DNA of 5,531 nucleotides. It comes from an uncultured Erysipelotrichaceae bacterium (GTDB lineage: Bacteria > Bacillota_I > Bacilli_A > Erysipelotrichales > Coprobacillaceae). Numbering within the stretch: position 1 is the stretch's first letter; every line of letters begins with the position of its first letter. Positions 1-5,531 of this stretch are shown here, one piece after another. The notes under the pieces are model-generated. The model was not told the origin of the DNA, searched no databases, and was given only the letters and a program-made list of their open reading frames with translations. The stretch covers positions 1 through 5,531 of the forward strand of contig CALDMQ010000076.1 of assembly GCA_937917505.1 (NCBI GenBank). Direction: 5' to 3'. The translations under genes were made by a program, and so were the position numbers.

Positions 1-1274
1 TAATGATTTTCATAAAATTCCTTTCCTGTAAGAAAGAAAATTGTATCAAGTTGAACATCTTGAGAAACTTTTATAATATCTTCTTTACTTACATTTAATA
101 TTTTTTGTATATATTCTTCATGACTTTCTTTTCTATTTGTAATATCTCTATTGTAAGCTAAAGTCATCATACTTGAAGCTTCATCTTCAGTTTTCTTTAA
201 TGAATTGTATAAGAGAATTTTAGCAATCTCAATTTCTTCATCAGTGATATGTCCACTTTGAATATCTTGAAGTTGTTCTTCAATTAAAGATTTCGTCTTC
301 TCATAATTTTTCGCATTAATACCTGCATTGACAATCATGACACCACTAAATGCTGCATAACTTGATGATACATAATAACAAAGACTATGAGTTTCTCTGA
401 CCACTTTAAATAAGCGTGATTGAGAAAAACCACCGAAGATTGCGTTAAAAACTGTCATAGCATAATGTTTTTCATTTGTAAAATCACAATTGATTGTATA
501 TCCAAGATTTAATTTAGATTGTGTCACATCTTGTTTTTCTATAAATTCACTGACACCATCATGATTTGATTCAAATGTATAGGCTGACAAATAATGTTTA
601 TCATGGTTTGGAAACACCAAACATGTTTGAAATAAATTAACAATAGATTCATCAATATCCCCTACAACATAAATATGCTTTTCATCTTCTTCGATACATT
701 TTAAAAAGTATTGATATAAACTTTCTGGTGTAATGCTATCTAAATCTTCTTCATATCCAGTTGATGAAATACCAAGTGGCTGATTTTGTCCCATATATTC
801 AAATAATTTATCTAAAGAATATGAGAATTTATCATCTTTGTTTGCCTGTAAACGTTCGCGCAATTCTTTTTTCTTCGTGTCTACAATATCTCTATCAAAA
901 CCTTCATCTTTAATCAACGGATTAAAAAATAAATCATTTAATAAATGTAATTGTTTTTCTAAAAGATTTTCTTTTTGTGGTAAATATAAATCATTCACAA
1001 AACTTGTTGTGACATTCATAATATGAGATTGCCCTTTGGATACAATATGTGCTGAAAGACTCGCACCATAATTTTCTTCTAATCTTTGGCTTAATAACTG
1101 TGTTGAAGGCAAAGATTGTGTTGCTGAAATAAGAACAAATGTTAATAATGAACGTAATGTTGTTTCTTCTTTCGTTAATGGTCTTTGTAAACGTAAAGAA
1201 ATTGTTGTCGTTTTAAATTTATCTGTTGGAATGAGATGTAATGTATATCCATTCATACAATATGTCTTTTTCAT
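1..1274 (-). CDS. ymfF: M16 peptidase-like protein YmfF (YfmF), EF-P 5-aminopentanol modification-associated; cut at or near its C-terminus by the window edge
   Basis: I translated this frame by hand: 424 codons are open, and the last two bases (TA) would form a stop if the next base is A or G, so the protein is complete or nearly so; Bacillus YmfF is about this long. The fold is that of the insulinase-like M16 family. An N-terminal half covers about residues 1-190. The C-terminal half carries the typical GG-x-SQSRLF (281-289) and RE-x-x-SLCYYVSS (293-304) segments. The zinc-binding HxxEH motif is absent: the expected region near residues 40-50 reads RSLLTFVLIS. It should therefore be a non-catalytic partner, as YmfF is to the HxxEH-bearing YmfH. 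In Bacillus this pair is linked to 5-aminopentanol modification of elongation factor P; that role here is inferred from family. The ATG at 1274 is preceded by AAAGGAGG (1281-1288) at 6 nt spacing. Family assignment is firm, pathway less so. Confidence 0.85.
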   Translation of the reverse strand, partial: MKKTYCMNGYTLHLIPTDKFKTTTISLRLQRPLTKEETTLRSLLTFVLISATQSLPSTQLLSQRLEENYGASLSAHIVSKGQSHIMNVTTSFVNDLYLPQKENLLEKQLHLLNDLFFNPLIKDEGFDRDIVDTKKKELRERLQANKDDKFSYSLDKLFEYMGQNQPLGISSTGYEEDLDSITPESLYQYFLKCIEEDEKHIYVVGDIDESIVNLFQTCLVFPNHDKHYLSAYTFESNHDGVSEFIEKQDVTQSKLNLGYTINCDFTNEKHYAMTVFNAIFGGFSQSRLFKVVRETHSLCYYVSSSYAAFSGVMIVNAGINAKNYEKTKSLIEEQLQDIQSGHITDEEIEIAKILLYNSLKKTEDEASSMMTLAYNRDITNRKESHEEYIQKILNVSKEDIIKVSQDVQLDTIFFLTGKEFYENH

Positions 1275-1280
1275 ATTGTG

Positions 1281-1288
1281 CCTCCTTT
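1281..1288 (-). promoter_or_regulatory. Ribosome binding site of ymfF
   Basis: On the minus strand this reads AAAGGAGG, a near-perfect Shine-Dalgarno sequence 6 nt before the ATG at 1274. It fixes the start of the M16-like gene. Confidence 0.85.
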
Positions 1289-1306
1289 TATATTCACATA
1301 TTACTT

Positions 1307-1340
1307 ATTATACTCAAATTTTTCAAAAATAAAATAAAAA
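1307..1340 (-). promoter_or_regulatory. Probable sigma-A promoter of ymfF
   Basis: A perfect -10 box TATAAT lies at 1307-1312 on the minus strand, 32 nt before the start codon. The -35 region, 17 nt further upstream, is only T-rich (ATTTTA, a poor match) and lies in the tail of the preceding ftsK terminator. Having a promoter straight after a strong terminator suggests that ymfF starts a separate transcript. The -10 box is clear, the -35 weak. Confidence 0.55.
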
Positions 1341-1363
1341 AGACTCAATGAAACCATTGAATC
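1324..1363 (-). terminator. Rho-independent terminator of ftsK
   Basis: On the minus strand GATTCAATG (1355-1363) pairs with CATTGAGTC (1342-1350) in a 9-bp stem with one T-G wobble, around a 4-nt loop GTTT. A T-rich tail follows (TTTTTTATTTTATTTTTG, 1324-1341). The stem begins at the base immediately after the ftsK stop codon (1364-1366). This is a textbook intrinsic terminator, closing the ftsK transcript before the ymfF promoter. Confidence 0.9.
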
Positions 1364-3646
1364 TTATAAATCTTCTTCATGATATTGACGAATATAAACC
1401 TCTCTTGGTTTATTTCCAAGTTGTGGTCCAATAATTCCTTCTTCTTCTAAACGATCAATTATACGTGCCGCTTTATTATAACCAATTCTAAATTTACGTT
1501 GTAATAAAGAAGTGTTCGCTGTTTGTGCTTGTATAACAAATTCACGACACATTTCATATTCCTCATCTTCTTCATCATAGTCATCGCTACTTCCCGATGA
1601 TACTGATGTTGCTTTTACATTAACGTATTTATCTTCATAAACAACTTCTTGCTGTGTTGCAACATAATGAACGATAGAAGCAACTTCATCATCAGACACA
1701 AATGCACCTTGAACACGTGTAGGCGCTGATGCACCCATTGGAGAAAAAAGCATATCTCCTTTTCCAAGTAATTTTTCTGCACCTGTTGTATCTAAGATTG
1801 TACGAGAATCAATACTTGATGATACAGCAAACGCAATACGCGAAGGAATATTTGCTTTAATAACCCCCGTAATAATATCAGTTGATGGTCTTTGTGTTGC
1901 AACAATTAAATGAATACCTGCAGCACGTGCCATTTGTGATATGCGCATAATACAATCTTCAACATCTTTACTTGCAACCATCATTAAATCAGCAACCTCG
2001 TCTAAAATAACAACATGATAAGGCAAAATTTCTTTATGTTCTGATGGGTCTTTGTCAGCGTTATATTCTTTCGCAAATTGATTATATCCTGCAATATTTC
2101 TTGCATTCACACTTGCAAATACATCATAACGACGTTCCATTTCACTCACAACTTCTCTTAAAACAGCCGCAGCTTTTTTTGGATCAGTCACAACTGGTGC
2201 TAATAAATGTGGAATACCATTATAAACAGATAATTCAACTTTTTTTGGATCAACTAAAATCAATTTCACTTCATCTGGTTTTGCACGCATTAAAAGCGAT
2301 GTAATTATTGTATTGACACAAACTGATTTTCCAGAACCAGTTGCCCCTGCAATTAATAAATGAGGCATTTTATTCAATTCAGCATAAACAGGTTTACCTG
2401 AAACATCTTTTCCTAAAGCGACAACTAATTTATTATCATTTAATGGTGTTTCTTGTGATAATGATTTAAAAACATCTTTAAACGCCACCATAGAAGCCGT
2501 TGTATTCGGTACTTCAATTCCAACATAAGGTTTACCAGGAATTGGTGCCTCTATACGAATATCCGCAGTTGCCAATGCTAACTTAATATCATCTTGTAAA
2601 TGCAATATTTTATTAACACGTGTACCAACATCTAGTTTCAACTCATACTTTGTAATTGTTGGACCAATATAGGCATTTTCAACATTTGCATTCACTCCAA
2701 ATTGTTTTAAAACAGCTGTTAATCTTGCAGCATTTTTATTTGCTGAAAATCTTTCTTTTGTCATATTATTTGTTGATTTTGTTGATAATAATGATAATGG
2801 TGGTAATTTATAAGAAGTATTTGTTTTAATTGGTTGGGTTGTTGGAACAACTTCTTCAATTTCTTGAGTTTCTATTTGTGTTTTTCCCTCTTTAATTGGT
2901 TCAATTTCTTTAATATCTAATTGCATATCTTCATCATTAAATTCAAAAGCACTTGTAATTTCTGGATCTAATACCTCTTCATCTTCACGATCTTCAAAGG
3001 CTGAATCAGGAAAAAGAGGAATAGTTTCATCTTTTGATAAGAAATCAAAAAAATGAGATTTCTTTTTTAACACAATCGTTTGAACATCTGATTCTTTTTG
3101 AATCTGTTTTTTCTTTTTTGATTTCTTTTGTTTTGCTTGATATTGAATATAGATTTTGCTCAATAATAAAGCTAGTCCAATAATCAATATAACAATAGAA
3201 AAAATAAAAGCTCCTAAATTATCAAACAAAGAACTTGTAAAACCATAAAGAAAAGTCCCAATAAAACCACCTTTATTCATTTTCCTACTTTGAATATATG
3301 TATTTACCATACCTAGTCCTTTAATTTGAGGGTCACTCGGTACAGAAGCTAACATTGTTAAGGATGTTAAAATAAAGTAAGTTCCAATTGCTTGTGGTCC
3401 TTTGAAATTCATTAACTTTGCATGATAAATAACATAACAACACCCTATACATAACAAAGCATAAATCACACCATAAAGATGTCCAAAAAAGAATGCAAAG
3501 ATACTATGAATTCCTTGCCCAATAATACCTAATCGAAGTGTAGCAATGACAATTACAAATAATATTAGTAATGTTATAATGCGTAATCTTAAAGTTTCAC
3601 TCATTATTTCATTTTTTGATTTTTTTGTTCTTTTTGATTTTGCCAT
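1364..3646 (-). CDS. ftsK: FtsK/SpoIIIE family DNA translocase, complete
   Basis: A 760-residue septal DNA pump; SpoIIIE of Bacillus is of similar size. It moves chromosomal DNA across the closing division septum, and in sporulating relatives into the forespore, using ATP. The N-terminus has a basic start, then about four membrane segments (roughly residues 22-42, 50-76, 85-105, 145-165). A lysine-rich stretch (172-184) and a low-complexity acidic linker (about 212-265) follow. The motor starts near 300, with Walker A GATGSGKS (434-441), Walker B VVILDE (545-550) and the family signature HLIVATQRPS (579-588). After a short acidic hinge (688-697), the gamma winged-helix domain (about 698-748) includes RKFRIGYNKAARIIDRLEEEG, which in relatives reads polarity sequences (KOPS/SRS). 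The ATG at 3646 is supported by GAGGAG at 3656-3661. Membrane segments separate it from soluble SftA. Whether it acts mainly in division or sporulation cannot be read from the sequence. Confidence 0.96.
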   Translation of the reverse strand: MAKSKRTKKSKNEIMSETLRLRIITLLILFVIVIATLRLGIIGQGIHSIFAFFFGHLYGVIYALLCIGCCYVIYHAKLMNFKGPQAIGTYFILTSLTMLASVPSDPQIKGLGMVNTYIQSRKMNKGGFIGTFLYGFTSSLFDNLGAFIFSIVILIIGLALLLSKIYIQYQAKQKKSKKKKQIQKESDVQTIVLKKKSHFFDFLSKDETIPLFPDSAFEDREDEEVLDPEITSAFEFNDEDMQLDIKEIEPIKEGKTQIETQEIEEVVPTTQPIKTNTSYKLPPLSLLSTKSTNNMTKERFSANKNAARLTAVLKQFGVNANVENAYIGPTITKYELKLDVGTRVNKILHLQDDIKLALATADIRIEAPIPGKPYVGIEVPNTTASMVAFKDVFKSLSQETPLNDNKLVVALGKDVSGKPVYAELNKMPHLLIAGATGSGKSVCVNTIITSLLMRAKPDEVKLILVDPKKVELSVYNGIPHLLAPVVTDPKKAAAVLREVVSEMERRYDVFASVNARNIAGYNQFAKEYNADKDPSEHKEILPYHVVILDEVADLMMVASKDVEDCIMRISQMARAAGIHLIVATQRPSTDIITGVIKANIPSRIAFAVSSSIDSRTILDTTGAEKLLGKGDMLFSPMGASAPTRVQGAFVSDDEVASIVHYVATQQEVVYEDKYVNVKATSVSSGSSDDYDEEDEEYEMCREFVIQAQTANTSLLQRKFRIGYNKAARIIDRLEEEGIIGPQLGNKPREVYIRQYHEEDL

Positions 3647-3655
3647 TGTTTCCCA

Positions 3656-3661
3656 CTCCTC
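3656..3661 (-). promoter_or_regulatory. Ribosome binding site of ftsK
   Basis: GAGGAG on the minus strand, 9 nt before the ATG at 3646. It supports this start over the methionine at residue 15, which would remove the basic N-terminal segment before the first membrane helix. Confidence 0.7.
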
Positions 3662-3673
3662 TCATACTTTGCT

Positions 3674-3702
3674 ATTATATCAAAAAACCGTACTCTTGAA
3701 AA
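3674..3702 (-). promoter_or_regulatory. Sigma-A promoter of ftsK, extended -10 type
   Basis: The minus strand shows TGATATAAT (3674-3682), a perfect -10 box with the TGn extension. A -35-like TTTTCA (3697-3702; 4 of 6 consensus bases) lies upstream at an ideal 17-nt spacing. The -10 box is 27 nt from the start codon, implying a short leader of about 20 nt. The -35 element lies inside the T-rich tail of the upstream terminator. Confidence 0.75.
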
Positions 3703-3736
3703 GAAAGAAAACGTATGACGATCAGTATCATACGTT
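3697..3736 (-). terminator. Rho-independent terminator of the YhgE/Pip gene
   Basis: AACGTATGA (3728-3736) and TCATACGTT (3710-3718), read on the minus strand, form a perfect 9-bp stem around a 9-nt loop. A T-rich tail interrupted by C residues follows (TTTCTTTCTTTTCA, 3697-3709 region). It starts 6 nt after the stop codon at 3743-3745. The loop is large and the tail imperfect, so termination may be partial, with some read-through into ftsK. Confidence 0.75.
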
Positions 3737-3742
3737 CATTTT

Positions 3743-4360
3743 TTACTCATTTACTTTTTCAAAATTTTGAGGAATAAGATGTTTATCATTTTTGTTTTTA
3801 TATTGATAATAAACGATTGTTAAAATTGAACAAATAATAAATATACCAACAAATACCCCTATTTCCATTGTCAACGAAGGTGAGGTCATACTAATAACTT
3901 TTCTAAATCCATCAACACTATAAGTATAAGGAACAAATGGATGAATTATTTTATAAATCATACCTGCTGTATCCAAAGGATAAGTACCAGCCGAACCACC
4001 TAAATTAACAATCATGAACACTAATAGCAAGAACTCACCAATATATCCAGTTGTTAAACTGATAAACATAATCAATGACATAAAGGCTGCTGATACAAGT
4101 ATTGCAAATATATATGTCAATAATAAATTTTGTGGTTTAAACCCATTGATATATCTTAATGCACTAACCATAACAATTGCACTGACTGTAGAAACGGAAT
4201 ACATAACTGTTGCTTTAGAAGTCCAGTACTTGAATCCATTTTTTGCTTCTTTAATACCTCTACGAATAGGATACATAAGAGTAAATGCTAGGGCAGCTAC
4301 ATACAAAGCAACACTCATCATATATGGTGCCATAGCATGACCGTTATTCTGCTTGTGCAC
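3743..4360 (-). CDS. YhgE/Pip C-terminal membrane domain (ABC-2-like permease), downstream part of a split gene
   Basis: A 205-residue membrane protein matching the C-terminal part of YhgE/Pip proteins. Five hydrophobic segments are visible (about 11-30, 51-70, 80-101, 108-127, 167-187). Between the last two lies the ABC-2-type stretch GGSAGTYPLD (121-130) and HPFVPYTYSVDGFRKV (140-155). Intact family members have one more helix at the far N-terminus, before the repeats. The opening NNGHAMAPYMMSVALYVAAL is what normally follows the repeat region within a single chain. The frame can only be read from 4366, because a TAG lies at 4367-4369. The only early start is GTG at 4360, with no Shine-Dalgarno sequence before it; the ATG at 4333 has none either. 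It therefore looks like the back half of a frameshifted gene, although coupled re-initiation at the overlap with the upstream frame is possible. The family's role is poorly known; Lactococcus Pip is a phage infection protein. Confidence 0.8.
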   Translation of the reverse strand: MHKQNNGHAMAPYMMSVALYVAALAFTLMYPIRRGIKEAKNGFKYWTSKATVMYSVSTVSAIVMVSALRYINGFKPQNLLLTYIFAILVSAAFMSLIMFISLTTGYIGEFLLLVFMIVNLGGSAGTYPLDTAGMIYKIIHPFVPYTYSVDGFRKVISMTSPSLTMEIGVFVGIFIICSILTIVYYQYKNKNDKHLIPQNFEKVNE

Positions 4361-4369
4361 CTTTTGCTA
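4344..4369 (-). other. Frame-transition site splitting the YhgE/Pip gene
   Basis: The upstream frame stops at TAA (4344-4346). The downstream frame has TAG at 4367-4369 and is open below that. Any switch must therefore fall in 4347-4366, in GCAAAAGGTGCACAAGCAGA or its edge, and it is a +1 change. Removing one base from AAAAGG, or restoring two A after GCAGAA, would join the two proteins into one chain. There is no strong slippery heptamer. Confidence 0.75.
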
Positions 4370-5531
4370 AAGCATCACTTAATGTTGTTGTACCATCTTT
4401 CGCTTTATCAATTCCTTTTCCTAAAGTCATAGAACCATCAGCCAATTGAACAGCACCATTATGAATTAATCCTGCTCCTTGATTTAATTGAGTAGCTCCA
4501 TTAAGTAATGTTGGATTATTAACTACCAATTGATGAGTTCCTTGATAAAGTGTATTTGCGCCATCAGTCAATTGTTGAACCCCGTTCACAAGTGTAGGTG
4601 TTGATTGTTTCATAACAATAAGTCCATTTGATAAAGTTTGACTTCCTTTAAGTAACGAATCATTATGTTCCACAAGAGCATTCAATCCTGTGTGGACTTG
4701 TTCAACACCTGTAGTATAGCTCTTTATTCCAGATTGAATTGTTGATAATCCCTGATCAACAATTTGACTTGCTTGAATAAGACCTACTTTATCTGGTTCA
4801 GAGTTAGGATTTTTTGTCGTTTTCTCTAAACTATTTACTGCTGTATTCAATCCTTGATTTAACCTATTTAATGAATTAGATTGAGTTTCTAATGTTTTTT
4901 GAACATTTACTAAATTTTCTTGGATGTTATTTTCATTTAGTATTTTATTCATTGCTGCTTTATCTTCAGGTTTTAAATTTGAATTTTCAATAGCTGTTTG
5001 AATATTTTGCATTTTAACATTTATATTTCCCAACTCATTTTGTAAAACTTTTGAAGAATTTTCATTTCCTTCTTTTAGTTGATTTGCACTCGTTTTAAGA
5101 AAATAAGAGAGTTTATTTAAACCTTCTTCAACTTGTTTATTAACATCTTGTACCTGTTTTATACCAGTATTAAGCGCACTATTGTTTTGAACAAGTTCAT
5201 TTGTTCCTTTTGCAACTTGAGAAACTCCAGTTGTATATTGAATTAAACCTTGATTTAAAGTATTTGCACCGTTATTCAATTGTTCAACTCCATTAGATAG
5301 AGTTCCTGTTGATTGATTTAATGTATTTAATCCTTTTGATAAAGAATAAACACCATCATGAACACTTAAAACTCCATCTGTATAGTCTTTTATACCTTTC
5401 ACAAGGGAAGAACTTCCATTTTGAAAAGTTAATGAACTTGATGCAAGAGTCTTTAGATTATCAGAGATTTTATCATTTCCATCGGATAATTGAGTCATCC
5501 CGTCTAACAGTTGTTTACTTCCATCGCTGGC
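4344..5531 (-). CDS. YhgE/Pip heptad-repeat region, upstream part of a split gene, entering from beyond the window
   Basis: The frame is open to the window edge, giving 395 visible residues. The first eleven (ASDGSKQLLDG) already follow the repeat pattern, so the ATG at 5498 is internal; it also lacks a ribosome binding site. The protein is an extracellular-type coiled region of xxxLxxG heptads, with glycine about every seven residues, as in GVEQLNNGANTLNQG. This pattern is known from YhgE/Pip proteins, where it lies between the first transmembrane helix and the C-terminal membrane block. Two glycine-heptad arms flank a glycine-poor, charged coil. No cysteine or hydrophobic membrane segment is seen. 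The N-terminal helix and signal must lie upstream of this window. It ends at TAA (4344-4346) with SDALAKGAQAE, where intact members continue into the membrane domain, which is here found in the +1 frame. Identity with the family is well supported; the molecular function is not known. Confidence 0.82.
   Translation of the reverse strand, partial: ASDGSKQLLDGMTQLSDGNDKISDNLKTLASSSLTFQNGSSSLVKGIKDYTDGVLSVHDGVYSLSKGLNTLNQSTGTLSNGVEQLNNGANTLNQGLIQYTTGVSQVAKGTNELVQNNSALNTGIKQVQDVNKQVEEGLNKLSYFLKTSANQLKEGNENSSKVLQNELGNINVKMQNIQTAIENSNLKPEDKAAMNKILNENNIQENLVNVQKTLETQSNSLNRLNQGLNTAVNSLEKTTKNPNSEPDKVGLIQASQIVDQGLSTIQSGIKSYTTGVEQVHTGLNALVEHNDSLLKGSQTLSNGLIVMKQSTPTLVNGVQQLTDGANTLYQGTHQLVVNNPTLLNGATQLNQGAGLIHNGAVQLADGSMTLGKGIDKAKDGTTTLSDALAKGAQAE
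4365..4760 (-). repeat. Second xxxLxxG heptad arm (coding repeat, 21-nt period)
   Basis: About nineteen heptads with glycine at most seventh positions, e.g. GIKSYTTGVEQVHTGLNALV and GATQLNQGAGLIHNGAVQLADG. It resembles the first arm closely enough to suggest an old internal duplication. The arm ends right at the frame-transition site. Confidence 0.75.
5160..5531 (-). repeat. First xxxLxxG heptad arm (coding repeat, 21-nt period)
   Basis: Residues encoded here repeat with a seven-residue period, for example GIKDYTDGVLSVHDGVYSLSKG and GVEQLNNGANTLNQG. This gives a diverged 21-nt period in the DNA. Parts are echoed in the second arm: NQSTGTLSNGVEQLNNGANT here against KQSTPTLVNGVQQLTDGANT there. 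The repeat belongs to the protein architecture and is not an independent DNA element. Confidence 0.75.

Noticed and set aside
838..1026. Small plus-strand open frame inside ymfF
   Set aside because: It lies opposite a well-supported minus-strand gene and has a composition expected from a reverse-strand shadow.
2044..2304. Plus-strand open frame inside ftsK
   Set aside because: It lies opposite the conserved FtsK motor domain, and its protein is low in recognisable features (many H, Q and L).
3546..3770. Plus-strand open frame spanning the ftsK start and the intergenic region
   Set aside because: It crosses the ftsK promoter and the upstream terminator on the opposite strand; no plausible start signal or family resemblance was seen.
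4014..4340. Plus-strand open frame opposite the YhgE membrane domain
   Set aside because: It is a shadow of the hydrophobic minus-strand gene, with no recognisable features of its own.
4344..4366. Programmed +1 frameshift
   Set aside because: No known shift-prone context is visible: only a run of four A, and a stop of TAA followed by C rather than the RF2-type CTTTGAC. A mutation or error is simpler, although this is not excluded.
5466..5498. ATG at 5498 as the true start of the repeat protein
   Set aside because: The frame continues to the window edge with the same repeat pattern, and there is no ribosome binding site before this ATG.
5160..5531. Regular repeat pattern that might suggest a CRISPR or satellite array
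   Set aside because: The period is 21 nt, in frame and strongly diverged at the DNA level, while the protein heptad is conserved. It is a coding repeat.

Overview
The window comes from a low-GC Gram-positive bacterium, most likely a gut Firmicute of the Erysipelotrichia type (Coprobacillus/Catenibacterium-like). The AT-rich codon use, the strong AAAGGAGG-type ribosome binding sites, the consensus TATAAT boxes and the combination of a YhgE/Pip protein, a SpoIIIE/FtsK translocase and a YmfF-type M16 protein support this. The placement is an inference from composition and protein character, not from a marker gene. Everything is coded on the minus strand, so the genes are read from high to low coordinates.

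In reading order: (1) 5531-3743 is a YhgE/Pip-type membrane protein with a long xxxLxxG heptad-repeat region. It enters from beyond the window edge and is broken into two overlapping frames at about 4347-4366. (2) A hairpin terminator at 3697-3736 follows, and its tail overlaps the promoter of the next gene. (3) 3646-1364 is a complete 760-residue FtsK/SpoIIIE DNA translocase. (4) A strong terminator at 1324-1363 begins at the base next to its stop codon, followed by a new promoter. (5) 1274-1 is a nearly complete M16 peptidase-like protein of the YmfF (YfmF) type, cut by the window edge at or within a few codons of its natural end.

The three genes look like separate transcription units, each with its own signals where these can be seen. 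The ftsK-ymfF neighbourhood resembles the spoIIIE-ymfF-ymfH region of Bacillus, so a ymfH-like gene probably lies just beyond position 1. FtsK pumps DNA through the division septum. YmfF is associated in Bacillus with 5-aminopentanol modification of elongation factor P. The YhgE/Pip protein is an ABC-2-like envelope protein of poorly known role.

I found no RNA genes, mobile elements or CRISPR arrays. I see no convincing undescribed system. The most unusual point is the split YhgE/Pip gene, whose frame change can be confined to about 20 nucleotides.
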